Made by a program: the position numbers and the translations under genes. 64,000 nt of DNA, from the NCBI GenBank assembly GCA_937871505.1, contig CALMPF010000043.1, positions 1 through 64,000 of the forward strand. The letters run 5' to 3'. Below, one piece after another: positions 27,256-37,171 of this stretch. The stretch comes from an uncultured Planctomycetia bacterium (GTDB taxonomy: Bacteria; Planctomycetota; Phycisphaerae; Phycisphaerales; SM1A02). Within the stretch, counting starts at the first letter, position 1; every line of letters starts with the position of its first letter. The notes under the pieces were generated by a model that saw nothing but the letters and a program-made list of their open reading frames with translations, had not been told where the DNA came from and did not search any database.

Positions 27256-28761
27256 ATGCCCATCACCGCCATGACCTCCCAGCCACGTACCTCGCTCTTC
27301 GCACTCCGCTCGCTCGTCTTCCGGCTCGCCGCTCCGGCGCTGGCCGCCGCCGCCGCTTCGCTCGCGGGCGCGGCGGTGATCCACGTCGACGCATCGCTCG
27401 CCAGCGGCGCCAACGACGGCACGTCGTGGGAGAACGCGTATCGCGGGACGACCGCGCTCGTCACGGCCATCGCCGCCGCAACCGCGGGCGACGAGCTCTG
27501 GGTCGCCGCCGGGACCTACAAGCCGACGGCGACGCTCACGCGCACGCTCTCCTTCAACCTCAAGACCGGCGTGGCGATCTACGGAGGCTTCGCAGGGGGC
27601 GAGACGATGCTCGATCAGCGCGACATCGCCGCCAACCCGACGATCCTCTCCGGAGACCTCGCGAGCAACGACCCGGTCGTCTCCGACAACAGCCATCACG
27701 TCGTCCGCGGCAACTCCGCAGGGGCCAGCGCGATCCTCGACGGCTTCACGATCACGGGCGGCAACGCCAACGGAACCTCGACGGGCGACAACGACCGCGG
27801 CGGCGGCGCGCTGATGGTGGGAACCAGCAGCGGGACGTTCCGCAACTGCCGCTTCGTCGCCAACCGCTGCACCTTCGGCGGCGGCGCCGTGTACGTGCGC
27901 ACGTCCAGCCCGACCTTCGTCGGGTGCAGCTTCGAGGGGAACCTCGGCGGCAGCTTCGGAGGCGCGTTCGACATCTTCCAGAACTCCAATCCGGTCTTCA
28001 GGCAGTGCCTCTTCGTCGGCAACTCCGCGCTCCGAGCCGGCGCCATCGAGGTCTTCGGCGGCTGCCAGCCGAGCTTCGTCAACTGCCTCGTCTACGACAA
28101 CACCGCCACCGGGTCCGGAGGCGGCGGGGCGTTCTTCGTCGCCAGCAGCTCGACTGCGACGATCCGCAACTGCACGATCGTCCAGAACAAGGCGACGGTG
28201 CTCGCCGGCGGCCTGCTCACCAACGGCAGCACCACCAGCGTCGCCAACTCGATCATCTGGGGCAACAGCGGCCCGGGCGGCGCCGTGACCGCGGCGAACC
28301 AGATCGCCAATCAGAGCGGAGGAACCACGCCGACGAGCTGGAGCACCGTCCAGTTCGGCTTCGCGGGAACCGGCAACAGCGGAGTCGATCCGCTCTTCTC
28401 CGCCCCAGCCTCCGGCGACTTCCGGCTCTCGCCGACCTCCCCGGCGATCGACAGCGCCAGCAACGCCCTCGTCCCCGCGGGCGTGCTGGTCGATCTCGAC
28501 GGAGCCCCGCGCTTCGTCGACGATCCGGCCACCGTCGACAGCGGCCTCGGAACCGCGCCGATCGTCGATCGCGGCGCCTGGGAGTTCCAGCCCGTCCCGC
28601 CGATCTGCATCGGAGATCTCGACGGCGACGGCGCCGTGGACGGCGCGGACCTCGGACTTCTGCTCGGCGCCTGGGGAACGGCCGCGGCGGACCTCGACGG
28701 CGACGGCGTCGTCGACGGCGCCGACCTCGGACTCCTGCTCGGCGCCTGGGGAGGCTGCTGA
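27256..28761 (+). CDS. Secreted beta-helix protein with dockerin-like C-terminus
   Basis: 501-aa exported protein. A long signal peptide (to about residue 37, SLAGAAV) is followed by a polymorphic-membrane-protein-like right-handed beta-helix. The N-terminal cap is [19 protein letters not shown], then [11 protein letters not shown], followed by repeated rungs such as [14 protein letters not shown] and GGAFDIF. It ends with [19 protein letters not shown] and a second copy, [21 protein letters not shown], then GGC. These are calcium-loop dockerin modules like those at 16240-17058. The role is probably a cell-surface or secreted polysaccharide-binding protein (inference). An ATG at 27271 is an alternative start. 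Confidence 0.85.
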   Translation: MPITAMTSQPRTSLFALRSLVFRLAAPALAAAAASLAGAAVIHVDASLASGANDGTSWENAYRGTTALVTAIAAATAGDELWVAAGTYKPTATLTRTLSFNLKTGVAIYGGFAGGETMLDQRDIAANPTILSGDLASNDPVVSDNSHHVVRGNSAGASAILDGFTITGGNANGTSTGDNDRGGGALMVGTSSGTFRNCRFVANRCTFGGGAVYVRTSSPTFVGCSFEGNLGGSFGGAFDIFQNSNPVFRQCLFVGNSALRAGAIEVFGGCQPSFVNCLVYDNTATGSGGGGAFFVASSSTATIRNCTIVQNKATVLAGGLLTNGSTTSVANSIIWGNSGPGGAVTAANQIANQSGGTTPTSWSTVQFGFAGTGNSGVDPLFSAPASGDFRLSPTSPAIDSASNALVPAGVLVDLDGAPRFVDDPATVDSGLGTAPIVDRGAWEFQPVPPICIGDLDGDGAVDGADLGLLLGAWGTAAADLDGDGVVDGADLGLLLGAWGGC

Positions 28762-28786
28762 ATCGAAGCGCGATGCGGAGACCGCT

Positions 28787-28823
28787 GCGCCGACGCGCGC
28801 CGCACCCGGGCGCGCGTCGGCGC
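28787..28823. terminator. 15-bp perfect hairpin between convergent genes
   Basis: GCGCCGACGCGCGCC (28787-28801) and its exact complement at 28809-28823 flank a 7-base loop. It lies in the 76-base gap between two convergent genes and could act as a bidirectional terminator. It lacks a T-run on either side. Confidence 0.6.
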
Positions 28824-28837
28824 GGCGGCGGCGCCGC

Positions 28838-29314
28838 TCAGAGGAACCGCGGCGGAGCGGCGCGCTCCCCATCGCGCGGTCGGCCCAGCTCGTCGTTGGG
28901 ATTCCCCTGCACATCGCCCTGGACGCCGATGACCTTGCATCGTCCCTCCCCGTCGACGACGAGACGAAGGATGATCTCGTCGCCGACGTCGTTGGCGACG
29001 CGCGCCCAGTGCGACGCGCGGCCGTCGCTGCCCTTGAGGTCGCCCTGATTCACGCGGATGTCCAGCCGGGCGCCCGCATTGCGCGCCACCGCGCCGAGCT
29101 TCGCCCGCGCGGCGCTCTCCAAGGCGTCGCCGGTCGTCCTCGAGGCCCCTTCGACGAGCGACTCGACGTACGCGACGACTGCGTCGCTGCGGGAATCGAT
29201 CCGGTTCCACCAGACCCATCCCGCCGCGGAGGCCCCGATGGCAAGCATCGCGACCGCGACGAGATTCCTGACCGTGCTCACGCCCCGCACATGCACCTGT
29301 TGCACCTGTCCCAC
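28838..29314 (-). CDS. Hypothetical single-pass membrane protein
   Basis: 158-aa protein, function not recognised. A membrane helix lies near residues 19-36 (VAVAMLAIGASAAGWVWW). A short amphipathic stretch (SDAVVAYVESLVEGASRT) follows, and then a beta-rich domain with DEIILRLVVDGEGRCKVIGVQG. The start is GTG 29314, supported by GGAGG 7 bases upstream. Three further in-frame GTG codons follow closely. It is convergent with the beta-helix gene. Confidence 0.6.
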   Translation of the reverse strand: MGQVQQVHVRGVSTVRNLVAVAMLAIGASAAGWVWWNRIDSRSDAVVAYVESLVEGASRTTGDALESAARAKLGAVARNAGARLDIRVNQGDLKGSDGRASHWARVANDVGDEIILRLVVDGEGRCKVIGVQGDVQGNPNDELGRPRDGERAAPPRFL

Positions 29315-29791
29315 GAGATGACCTCCCTCCGCGCGCCGTCGCCCGCTGCGGTCGGACCCCAGGCCCTCCTGACGCTCCGGCTCGAGCCTCCCCGTTCACG
29401 ATCGACCGCCGATCGGCTCCGTGCAGGCTTGCGCGCGGCTCTGGCGGGCGAAGCGTAGCAGCCTGCGGCGGGAGTGCTTCGGTGGCGAGGGCGAGCGGGG
29501 AGGCCGGACGAGCGTCGGCGGCTGACGAGCGACGGCTGCGAACGAGCGGCGCCGCTTGACGCGCACCGCGCAATGCGCCGGGCCCGCCGATCGCTCCGCC
29601 GACACGATCGGTGCGCGGCCCGGCGCGCTCGTCGGAGGTCGGACGCGGCGGCGCACTCGAGTGCCGATGGACGGCCGGCCGGTCCCTGCGCTCGCGGCTC
29701 GCCAGCCTCGCGGTCGCCGAGCGCGCGCAGCGCGGCCCGCGATCGAGGCGGGGTGGCTCCCCCGCCGGCCCGGGGCGAAGTCGCCGGGGCG
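29315..29791. other. Intergenic region, no gene seen
   Basis: About 480 bases between two minus-strand genes. ORFs here are Arg-rich shadows without homology I recognise. It contains copy 2 of the dispersed 17-bp motif (29457-29473). Confidence 0.5.
29457..29473 (+). repeat. Dispersed motif AGCAGCCTGCGGCGGGA, copy 2
   Basis: Identical over 17 bases to the copy at 14847-14863 and likewise intergenic. Confidence 0.6.
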
Positions 29792-31309
29792 CTATCCCGC
29801 GCGCTCGCCGCGCAGGATGCCCTGGCTGCGCTCGACCTGGCGGCGCCGGACCGCGTCGAAGAGCGCGCGCGGAATGCGGAAGCTCGGGGACTCCTCGGGG
29901 GTCGCGCCGCAGTGCTCCTGGATGCAGGCGTAGAGGAACTTGAAGGCGTCGCGCGGCTGCTGGAGCTGGTCGAGCGCGTCGACGATGTCCTGCGGCCGCA
30001 TCGACTCCTCGAAGAGCGCGCTCGGCGAGATCGGCGCCGCCCCGTCGGCGCGGCAGGCCGCGAGCCGCGCGGTGCAGAGGTCGTAGAGGACCGCCCCGGG
30101 CCACGTCAGCCGTTCGACGAGGTTCTGCTTGTCCAGCCTGGCGGCGCGGAAGAACTCGTTGCTCTCCCGCGCCAGCATCGACCGCAGCTCGAGCGGCAGC
30201 AGGAGCTTGACCCCGAAGCCCTCCTGCGCCAGGAACTTGGCCGAGAAGACCGGCCAGATCAGCGCCCGCATCCGTCCCGGATCTCCGCTGACCAGCGTCG
30301 GCTCGTCGACCCGGTCGACGATCACGAGCAGCCCGGCGTGATCGAGGCCATGAAGGACCCCCATCAGCCTCCGGAACATCGCGAAGCGCGGCTCGTCATC
30401 GCTGCCGGTCGGCAGGCGTTCCTCGAGCGCGTCCTCCGAACCCAGCTCCGCGAGCGAGGCGCGGAAGGAGCTCGATGGCCTCCCGACGACGCGAAGGGCT
30501 GCGTGCAGTCTCCGCGCCGCCGCGACGCGCCGGAGCGTGATCCACCCGCCGATGCCGCCGAGCGCCGCGGCGACGATGCCGAGCACGACGATCGCGGTGT
30601 TCCACGCCCAGATCCGGCTCTCCGGCGGCGAGACCAATGACCAGATCAGGATGACGAAGAAGACCAGCCCGAAGGCGGCCGTTCCGAAGAGGATCAGCGG
30701 CAGCGCGTCGCTCGCGGGCAGGCGGAGCGCCTTGCGCAGCCGGCCCGTCCGCATCGCCGCATCCTCCGGCCGGTCGTAGAGCGCCTGGAGGAGCAGCAGG
30801 TCGTGGCGAGCCCGGCGGTCGAGCTGGCGCATCTGCCGCGCCGCATCCTCCTCGAGATCGAGGGCGACTCCGCCGTCGCGCGCCGGGTCGTCGAGCACGC
30901 GATCGACCAGCGCCGGAACGACGCGATGGAGGATCCCGTCCATGTGATCCGCCAGCGTCAGGCGGTCGAGAAGCCGGACGGGATCGGAGATCCCCGTCGA
31001 ACGCTCGAACGCGCGGAGCATGCCGTCGAAGTCGTCGTACGCCACGCCGAGGCAGCGCTCGCCGCGCTCCCGATCGTTGTGCTCGCGGATGCGCCGCAGC
31101 ATCTGCATCCGCATCGCCGTCTTTCCGCTGCCGCGCTCGCCGAAGACCACGGCGCTCGCGGGCCGGGAGAGGTCGCCGCAGATCTTCTCGAAGTCGGGAT
31201 GGCGGAAGTCGCGCTCGATCCGCGCGAAGACGTCGTCCTGCCGCGCCTCCTCCGCCCGGAAGGGGTTCGCGACGAGCCCGTGATGCGCCAGGAAGGTTGA
31301 AAGGTTCAT
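29792..31309 (-). CDS. Membrane P-loop ATPase with KAP-like layout
   Basis: 505-aa NTPase of unknown role. The N-terminal segment has PFRAEEARQDDVFARI. Walker A GERGSGKT is at residues 57-64. Two membrane helices (about 203-226 and 236-257) interrupt the NTPase domain. The Walker B-like LLVIVDRVDE (327-336) comes only after them. Helices placed between Walker A and Walker B are the hallmark of KAP-family P-loop NTPases, some of which act in phage exclusion or signalling. Membership is an inference from layout, not a confirmed match. It lies 62 bases after the manB-type gene, on the same strand. Confidence 0.7.
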   Translation of the reverse strand: MNLSTFLAHHGLVANPFRAEEARQDDVFARIERDFRHPDFEKICGDLSRPASAVVFGERGSGKTAMRMQMLRRIREHNDRERGERCLGVAYDDFDGMLRAFERSTGISDPVRLLDRLTLADHMDGILHRVVPALVDRVLDDPARDGGVALDLEEDAARQMRQLDRRARHDLLLLQALYDRPEDAAMRTGRLRKALRLPASDALPLILFGTAAFGLVFFVILIWSLVSPPESRIWAWNTAIVVLGIVAAALGGIGGWITLRRVAAARRLHAALRVVGRPSSSFRASLAELGSEDALEERLPTGSDDEPRFAMFRRLMGVLHGLDHAGLLVIVDRVDEPTLVSGDPGRMRALIWPVFSAKFLAQEGFGVKLLLPLELRSMLARESNEFFRAARLDKQNLVERLTWPGAVLYDLCTARLAACRADGAAPISPSALFEESMRPQDIVDALDQLQQPRDAFKFLYACIQEHCGATPEESPSFRIPRALFDAVRRRQVERSQGILRGERAG

Positions 31310-31371
31310 GGACGTCGATTCCGGCGGTCGGTGCGGCGGGCGCCTCCCGCCGCCGCGGCGGGGAGCTCGTC

Positions 31372-32769
31372 TCAGTGCGCGACGCGCTTCCCGAGATGCG
31401 GTGCCACCTCCGCGACGCGGGCCTTGACGGCGGCCGCGTCGCGGGCTTCGAGGTTCAGCCGCAGCAGCGGCTCGGTGTTGCTCATGCGGACGTTCATCCA
31501 CCAGCTCCCGTTGTCGATCGTGATGCCGTCGAGCATGTCGATCTTCGCGTCCGGCCAGGCCGCCTTCAGCGCCTCGATCGCGCCCGCGGGCTCCTCGTTC
31601 TCGAAGTTGATCTCGCCGGACTGGGCATAGGTGCGGAAGGGCGCCACCAGCCTGCTCAGCGGCTGCTTCGAGCGGGCGAGCTCGCCCGCGAGGAGCGCGA
31701 AGGCGATGGCTCCGCTGTCGGCATTGAAGTTGTCGCGGAAGTAGAAGTGCCCGGAGAGCTCGCCGCCGAAGCAGGCGCCGGTCTCGGCGAGGAGCTGCTT
31801 CATGAAGACGTGGCCGACGCGCCCGCGGACGGGCCGTCCGCCCGCCGCGACGATCGCCTCGGGAACCGCCTTGCTCGAGCGGAGGTCGTAGGCGACCGCC
31901 GAACCGGGGTGCGAGCGCAGCATCGCCTGGGCGAGCCACGCCGTCAGGATGTCGCATCCGATGGTGTGGCCGGCTTCGTCGACGGCGACGCAGCGATCGG
32001 CGTCGCCGTCGAAGCAGATGCCGACGTCGGCCTTGACCGCGCGGACCTTCTCCTGAAGCTGCTTCAGGTTCGACTCCACCAGCGGGTTGGGCTCGTGCTC
32101 GAACTCCCCGGTGGAGTTGTCGAAGTTCAGCCTGGTGATCTTGAGGCCCTTCGCCTCGCCGAAGACCTTGGGGAGCATCGTCCCCGCCATGCCGTTGCTT
32201 GCGTCGACGACGACATGGAGCGACTTCCTGCCGTCGACGAGCATCGGATCCAGGAACCGGAGGACGTGCTCGCGGTACTCGGCCCAGAGATCGCGCTCCT
32301 CCTCCCGTCCATGCCGCGGCTGGAGCTTGTCGCGGTCGACCATCGCCGCATAGCGGCGCACGTCGTCGAGCCCGGTGGTCATCCCGACCGGCTTGGCGTC
32401 GATCTTGCCGATCTTGAAGCCGTTGTAGTTGGCCGGATTGTGCGAGGCCGTGACCTGAACGCCGCCGCAGCAGCCCAGGTGGTTGATCGCGAAGCTCACG
32501 AAGGGCGTGTCGACGAGGCCGAGGTCGATCACGTGAGCGCCGAAGTCGCGCATTCCCTGGCGAAGGGCCTTCGAGAGCGAGGGGGAGCTCTTCCGCATGT
32601 CATGCCCGACCGCGATGTTCCGCATCATCGGATCGTCATGGCCGGCGTTGGTCGCCTGTTCCACGAGGTACTGGGCGATCGCATAGCCGATCTGCCACGA
32701 GAGCTTCTCGTTGAGCGGCTTCGGATAGGTGGCGCGGATGTCGTAGGCCTTGAAGACTTTGCCGAGCAT
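31372..32769 (-). CDS. manB: Phosphomannomutase/phosphoglucomutase
   Basis: 465-aa cytoplasmic alpha-D-phosphohexomutase that interconverts mannose-6-P and mannose-1-P, or the glucose equivalents, for polysaccharide and glycolipid synthesis. The family signatures are intact: active-site serine in VTASHNPANYNGFK, metal loop DGDADR, sugar-specificity loop GGELSGHFYF and phosphate-binding RMSNTEP. Full length matches ManB/CpsG proteins. Mannose versus glucose preference cannot be decided here. It begins at ATG 32769 and no Shine-Dalgarno sequence is evident. Confidence 0.92.
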   Translation of the reverse strand: MLGKVFKAYDIRATYPKPLNEKLSWQIGYAIAQYLVEQATNAGHDDPMMRNIAVGHDMRKSSPSLSKALRQGMRDFGAHVIDLGLVDTPFVSFAINHLGCCGGVQVTASHNPANYNGFKIGKIDAKPVGMTTGLDDVRRYAAMVDRDKLQPRHGREEERDLWAEYREHVLRFLDPMLVDGRKSLHVVVDASNGMAGTMLPKVFGEAKGLKITRLNFDNSTGEFEHEPNPLVESNLKQLQEKVRAVKADVGICFDGDADRCVAVDEAGHTIGCDILTAWLAQAMLRSHPGSAVAYDLRSSKAVPEAIVAAGGRPVRGRVGHVFMKQLLAETGACFGGELSGHFYFRDNFNADSGAIAFALLAGELARSKQPLSRLVAPFRTYAQSGEINFENEEPAGAIEALKAAWPDAKIDMLDGITIDNGSWWMNVRMSNTEPLLRLNLEARDAAAVKARVAEVAPHLGKRVAH

Positions 32770-32849
32770 GGAGGGCGGATGGTATCGACGCTCGGCCCGG
32801 AGCGCGCAGCGCAGGCTCGCCGATCGCCGAGGGTCCCTCGATCCGGATC

Positions 32850-34922
32850 TCAGCCCGCGCCCCCGCGCTCCTCGCCGCCCGTTCCCTCTCCCCCCGCTCC
32901 CTCGCCCGCAGCGCCGCCCCCTGCGCGCAGATCGGCCGCCCGGCGGATCACGACCCTGGCGCCCGCCGGGATCGCGTCGATGAAGAGCCTTCCGTACCGC
33001 TTCGTCGCCACGCGCGGATCGAGCACCACGATCCGGCCGACGTCCTCCGCCGAGCGGATCAGCCGTCCGATCCCCTGCTTGAAGCGGACGATCGCGCGCG
33101 GGAGCGACTCGTCGCGGAAGGCGTTCCCTCCGCGCGACTCGACGAGCTCGTGCCGGGCCTGCACCAGCGGGCGGTCGGGCACTTCGAACGGAAGGCGCAT
33201 GATGACGACGTTCCGCAGGGCGCGGCCGCGGACATCCACGCCCTGCCAGAAGCTCGATGTTCCGAAGAGGATCGACCGCTCGTCGCCGCGGAAGCGCTCG
33301 ACCAGCGTCGATCGCTCCTCCGCCTCGCCGTGGACGAGCACCGGATAGCCATCGGCCACCAGCAGCGGCCGGACCTTGGAGACGACTTCCTCGAGCATCC
33401 GGAAGCTGGTGAAGAGGATGAAGGCGCCGCCATCGGTCTCCTCGAGGTGATCGAGCAGCCGCGGGATCGCCGCCATGACGAAGCGGCCGTCGCCGGGATC
33501 GGGCAGGTCGGCCTCGACGTACACGGTCATCTGCCGCGCGTAGTCGAACGGGCTCCCGAGCTGGAGCGTCTCCGCCTCCTCGCAGCCGAGGCGCTCGACG
33601 GCATGGCTGAAGTCTCCCGGGGCCGTCGCGAGCGTCGCCGAGGTGAGGATGACGGACCGTCCTCCCGCGAAGAGCGTGGCGCCGAGGATCGGCGCGACGT
33701 CGACCGGCGCCGCATTGAGGGAAACCCGTCCACGGGGCTCGAAGCCTCCGCCCCGGAGGGGGCGCGGCCGACCGACCTCGATCCACGCGACGGCGCCTTC
33801 GAGCGAACCCGCCGCGATCGCCTCGACGGCTCGGGCGAGGTTCCGCGCCCGGGCTGCGTATCCCGAGGCCTCGAAGCGGTCGGCCTCGCGCAGCGCGCTC
33901 TCGCCGATCATGTCCAGCAGGCCGGCGAGCCGCGCGAGGAGCGCCGAGAGCGGATCATCGATCGCCTCGCCGCGATGCAGCCGTCCGTGTCGACCCGGGC
34001 GCGCCTGCTCGAGCCTCCAGAGCCCGTCGAAGAAGTGCGCCGCCGCGGCTCGTCCGCGGGAGACCGCCTCCCGCGCCGCGAGGAGCGCCGACTCGGCGCC
34101 GGCGACGAGCTGCACGGCGGCGAGGAACCCGCGCGCCGTGCGCTCGCTCAGGAGCATGCGGAAGAGATGCTCGACGCCGCCTTCCGTGGCGCGAAGGCCG
34201 AACTGCTCCGCGGCGACGTCCTCGACGGTGTGCGCCTCGTCGAGGACGACGTGGTCGTGCGGCGGCAGGAAGCCGCGATCCTCGGTCGCGAGCCAGAGAT
34301 CGGAGAAGTAGATCGCGTGGTTGCAGACCAGCAGATCCGCATGGGCCATCCGGCGCCGCGCCCGCTGATAGAAGCAGCGGTCGTAGGTCGGACAGTTCCG
34401 CCCCATGCAGTTGTCGCTGTCGCTGCGGACGGCGTCCCAGACCTCCGGCGGAGGCATCACCGGAAGCGTCGCCCGGGTCCCGTCTTCGCTGCGCCCCGCC
34501 CAGCGGTCGAGCTCATCGAGCGCCCGCGACGCCTCGTCGCCGCCGAAGAGAATCGCCGCCCGCTCGCGCGCCAGCGCGAGCCGCCGGATCGAGACGTAGT
34601 TGTTCCGCCCCTTGACCAGCACCGCCGTGAAGTCGCCGAAGAGGGCCTGGAGCAGCGGGATGTCCTTCTCGACGAGCTGCTCCTGGAGCGCGATCGTGTG
34701 GGTGCAGACGATCACCCGCTCGCGCTCCTCGACGATCCGCCTGATCGCCGGCAGCAGGTACGCGAAGCTCTTGCCGACCCCCGTGCCCGCCTCGACGAGG
34801 AGCGTCCGCCGTCCGGCCATCGCGGACGCGACCGCCTCGGCCATCCGCGTCTGCTGCGGGCGAAGCTCGAACGCCGGGAGCCGCCGCGCGACCGGGCCCT
34901 CCGGGCCGAGCATCGCCGCCAT
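32850..34922 (-). CDS. DinG/XPD-type ATP-dependent DNA helicase
   Basis: About 690-aa superfamily-2 helicase. Motif I is EAGTGVGKS and motif II is LDEAHTVEDV. Four cysteines that bind the XPD-type Fe-S cluster lie in CMGRNCPTYDRC followed by VCNH. The C-terminal motifs ILFGTSSFWQGVDV and FKQGIGRLIRS are present. These enzymes unwind DNA with 5' to 3' polarity and act in repair. ATG 34922 is the conservative start; an in-frame GTG at 35096 would add a 58-residue acidic extension. The C-terminus is a Gly/Glu-rich tail. Confidence 0.88.
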   Translation of the reverse strand: MAAMLGPEGPVARRLPAFELRPQQTRMAEAVASAMAGRRTLLVEAGTGVGKSFAYLLPAIRRIVEERERVIVCTHTIALQEQLVEKDIPLLQALFGDFTAVLVKGRNNYVSIRRLALARERAAILFGGDEASRALDELDRWAGRSEDGTRATLPVMPPPEVWDAVRSDSDNCMGRNCPTYDRCFYQRARRRMAHADLLVCNHAIYFSDLWLATEDRGFLPPHDHVVLDEAHTVEDVAAEQFGLRATEGGVEHLFRMLLSERTARGFLAAVQLVAGAESALLAAREAVSRGRAAAAHFFDGLWRLEQARPGRHGRLHRGEAIDDPLSALLARLAGLLDMIGESALREADRFEASGYAARARNLARAVEAIAAGSLEGAVAWIEVGRPRPLRGGGFEPRGRVSLNAAPVDVAPILGATLFAGGRSVILTSATLATAPGDFSHAVERLGCEEAETLQLGSPFDYARQMTVYVEADLPDPGDGRFVMAAIPRLLDHLEETDGGAFILFTSFRMLEEVVSKVRPLLVADGYPVLVHGEAEERSTLVERFRGDERSILFGTSSFWQGVDVRGRALRNVVIMRLPFEVPDRPLVQARHELVESRGGNAFRDESLPRAIVRFKQGIGRLIRSAEDVGRIVVLDPRVATKRYGRLFIDAIPAGARVVIRRAADLRAGGGAAGEGAGGEGTGGEERGGAG

Positions 34923-35532
34923 GCTCCCGCCGGCTGCGCTCCGAGCCCGATCGGCGGCGAGCTCTGGAGCTGACTCCGGAGTCGGTGTTTGAGCAGCTTC
35001 TTCCCCCGGACCTGAAGGCGCACCGGCGAGTGCATCATCTCCGACGTCGGGATCGCGTCGCTCGCGCAGCGGCTCGCCGTCGCCGGGATCGGGCACGGCG
35101 GATCGTAGGGAATGGTCTCGAGAGCCTCGCAACCGCGGCGGAAGCGCCCCGCGGCGCGGCGCCGGGCCCGTCTCGGCACGCCGCGACCGCGGTGAAGGGC
35201 GCGGATGATCGCAGCCGCGCGAGCGCTCCGCGGCTCGCGCATCGTCGATCCGCCTGTGACGGTCGATCGGCCCCGCTCGCACCGTCGTCGGGGGACGCGG
35301 GCAGCGCCGACCGGCCGGCGCCCTCCCTGCATGAGCCGCGCCGCGATCCGCCCGCTCCGGAGGCTCGTGACCGAACGCATCCATCCTGACCTGACGCGGC
35401 CGCCGGGCGGCACGCTCCGCTCAGGCTGCGAGCCCGGCGATCCGCCGGACTCCGGGACCCGCTCGGCGGTCCGCTCTCGGCGGCCGGTGCGCGCGACATC
35501 CTCTCCTCGACGCCCAGCTACGCTCAAGTCCC
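34923..35532. other. Divergent region between helicase and OmpH-like gene
   Basis: Roughly 600 bases, or 430 if the helicase starts at GTG 35096. No independent gene is convincing. ORFs here are Arg/Pro-rich. No promoter stands out. Confidence 0.4.
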
Positions 35533-36255
35533 ATGTCCACGCGCGAACGTGTCGTCGTCTATGCCCTGCTCGTGTCGGCACTGGTGGCCGCCTTCGTCGG
35601 TTCACCCTTCGCGGCCCGCCCGGCGATCGCGTCGGCCCCCGCGGATGATCCGGTCCTCGGGCCCGCATCGGGGCTGGTCCTGCGGGGCGACCGCGGCGAG
35701 CTCACGCTGCGCAACGGCGCGGGGCGCCCGGCGTGGGGGACGCGCTCCTTCGCGCGAGCGCACAGCGTCGCCCTCGTCCACATCACCACCCCGCTGCGGA
35801 GGCTGCGCGAGTCGCGGGAGTTCACCGAGGAGGCCGAGGCCTTCGCCAGCGAGGCTGCGGCCCAGGATGCAGAGTTCCGACGATCGCTCGAGGCGCTCTC
35901 GGAGAGGCTCCGCGGCGTCGATCAAGCCGCGCCCGAGTACGGCGACATCGTCGAGCAGGGAGAGCGCCGATATCAGGAGTATCTCGCCTGGCAGCGCTCG
36001 GCGATGGAGCGTCGGGGCCGTCTCGAGGCCGGACACCTCGAGCGCGCCTACAGGCGTCTCGTCGACGCCGTCGAGGTCGTCGCGGAGCGCCTCGACATCG
36101 ACATCGTGTGGCGCTTCATTCCCACCAGCGATCCTTTCGAGGCGCCGGACCTGCCCGGCGCCCTGAACGAGATCCGGTTCCGCAGCGTGCTCCGCTATCC
36201 CGACGCGCTGGACATCACGCCGGACGTCCTCAAGGAGCTGGGATTCGGAGACTGA
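35533..36255 (+). CDS. OmpH/Skp-like periplasmic protein
   Basis: 240-aa exported protein. A signal peptide (residues 1-33) is followed by a short beta segment and a long helical, charged stretch (about 95-190, EEAEAFASEAAAQDAEFRRS onward). It ends in a conserved-looking segment (ERLDIDIVWRFIP). This arrangement fits the OmpH/Skp chaperone family, which escorts outer-membrane proteins. The match is by shape and composition, and the protein is longer than E. coli Skp (~160 aa). It is convergent with lipB, and the 3' ends overlap by 26 bases. Confidence 0.55.
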   Translation: MSTRERVVVYALLVSALVAAFVGSPFAARPAIASAPADDPVLGPASGLVLRGDRGELTLRNGAGRPAWGTRSFARAHSVALVHITTPLRRLRESREFTEEAEAFASEAAAQDAEFRRSLEALSERLRGVDQAAPEYGDIVEQGERRYQEYLAWQRSAMERRGRLEAGHLERAYRRLVDAVEVVAERLDIDIVWRFIPTSDPFEAPDLPGALNEIRFRSVLRYPDALDITPDVLKELGFGD

Positions 36256-37171
36256 GCTTCGCCGCGTCGCGGTCCGGGAGGGAGTCCGCGGCGCGCTTCG
36301 GAAGCGTGGCAAGCGCCGCGCGGAACTCCTCGATCATCACCGCCTTCACCGCCGCGATCGCGGGCGCCGCAGCGCCGAGCTCGGCCTCCATCGACGTGAC
36401 GGCTCGACCCGCGAGCCCGCAGGGCACGATCAGGCGGTAGCGATCGAGGTCGCACGCGACGTTGAGCGCGAGCCCGTGCATCGAGACCCAGCGCGAGACG
36501 CGGACGCCCATCGCGCAGATCTTCGCAAGTCCCTGCGGTGGGCCGGTGACCCGGCCGGCCGTCGCGTCCTCGGCCCCCGGCCACCCGCGGTCGGCCCCGT
36601 GCGACTCAGCCCGCTGCGACTCGACCCAGACGCCGGTCGCCGCCGGGTCGCGCACCCCTTGGAGGTCGAACCGCGCGAGCACGCGGATCACGATCTCTTC
36701 GAGCAGGCGCATGTAGCCGTGGATCCGCAGGCCGAGCCGGTTGAGGTCGAGCAGCGGATAGACGACGAGCTGGCCCGGACCGTGGTAGGTCACGTCGCCC
36801 CCGCGATCGGTCTCGCGCAGTTCGATGCCGCGCGCGGCGAGCGACGCGGCGGTCGCGAGGACGTGACCCGCCGCCTCCGGACGCCGCGTGACGGTGATCA
36901 CCGCAGGAACGTGCTCCACGAGAAGAATGCGTCCCGGCCAGCCCGAGGCACTTCGGTCCACCTCCCCGCCGGTTGCCTCCTCGGCCATCGCGCCCTCTCC
37001 CGGCTCCGACGGGCGTCCGGCCCGCAGGCTCCTCCCCTCTCGAGCAGATCCCCGCTCACGAACCCCGATCGCCTCTTCGAGCGCCGCTCTCTGGACCGCG
37101 AGGGCGGCGTCGTAGCTCATCTGTCCGAGATCGACGAACTCGGGGGCTTCGATCGGCTGATGCGCGGGCAT
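36230..37171 (-). CDS. lipB: Octanoyl-ACP:protein octanoyltransferase LipB
   Basis: 313-aa enzyme that moves octanoate from ACP to lipoyl-domain lysines, the first step of lipoate assembly. The family core is clear: RGGDVTYHGPGQLVVYP, the catalytic lysine in KICAMGVRVSRWVSMHGLALN and the catalytic Cys in VPCGLAGRAVTSM. It is longer than the usual ~215-230 aa because of two polar inserts, one at about residues 40-75 and one at about 190-215 just before the catalytic Lys. Neither removes a catalytic residue. It starts at ATG 37171. Confidence 0.92.
   Translation of the reverse strand: MPAHQPIEAPEFVDLGQMSYDAALAVQRAALEEAIGVRERGSAREGRSLRAGRPSEPGEGAMAEEATGGEVDRSASGWPGRILLVEHVPAVITVTRRPEAAGHVLATAASLAARGIELRETDRGGDVTYHGPGQLVVYPLLDLNRLGLRIHGYMRLLEEIVIRVLARFDLQGVRDPAATGVWVESQRAESHGADRGWPGAEDATAGRVTGPPQGLAKICAMGVRVSRWVSMHGLALNVACDLDRYRLIVPCGLAGRAVTSMEAELGAAAPAIAAVKAVMIEEFRAALATLPKRAADSLPDRDAAKLSLRIPAP

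Noticed and set aside
35205-35648. 147-codon ORF upstream of the OmpH-like gene
   Set aside because: Arg/Pro-rich, no motif, overlaps the start of the OmpH-like gene in another frame.
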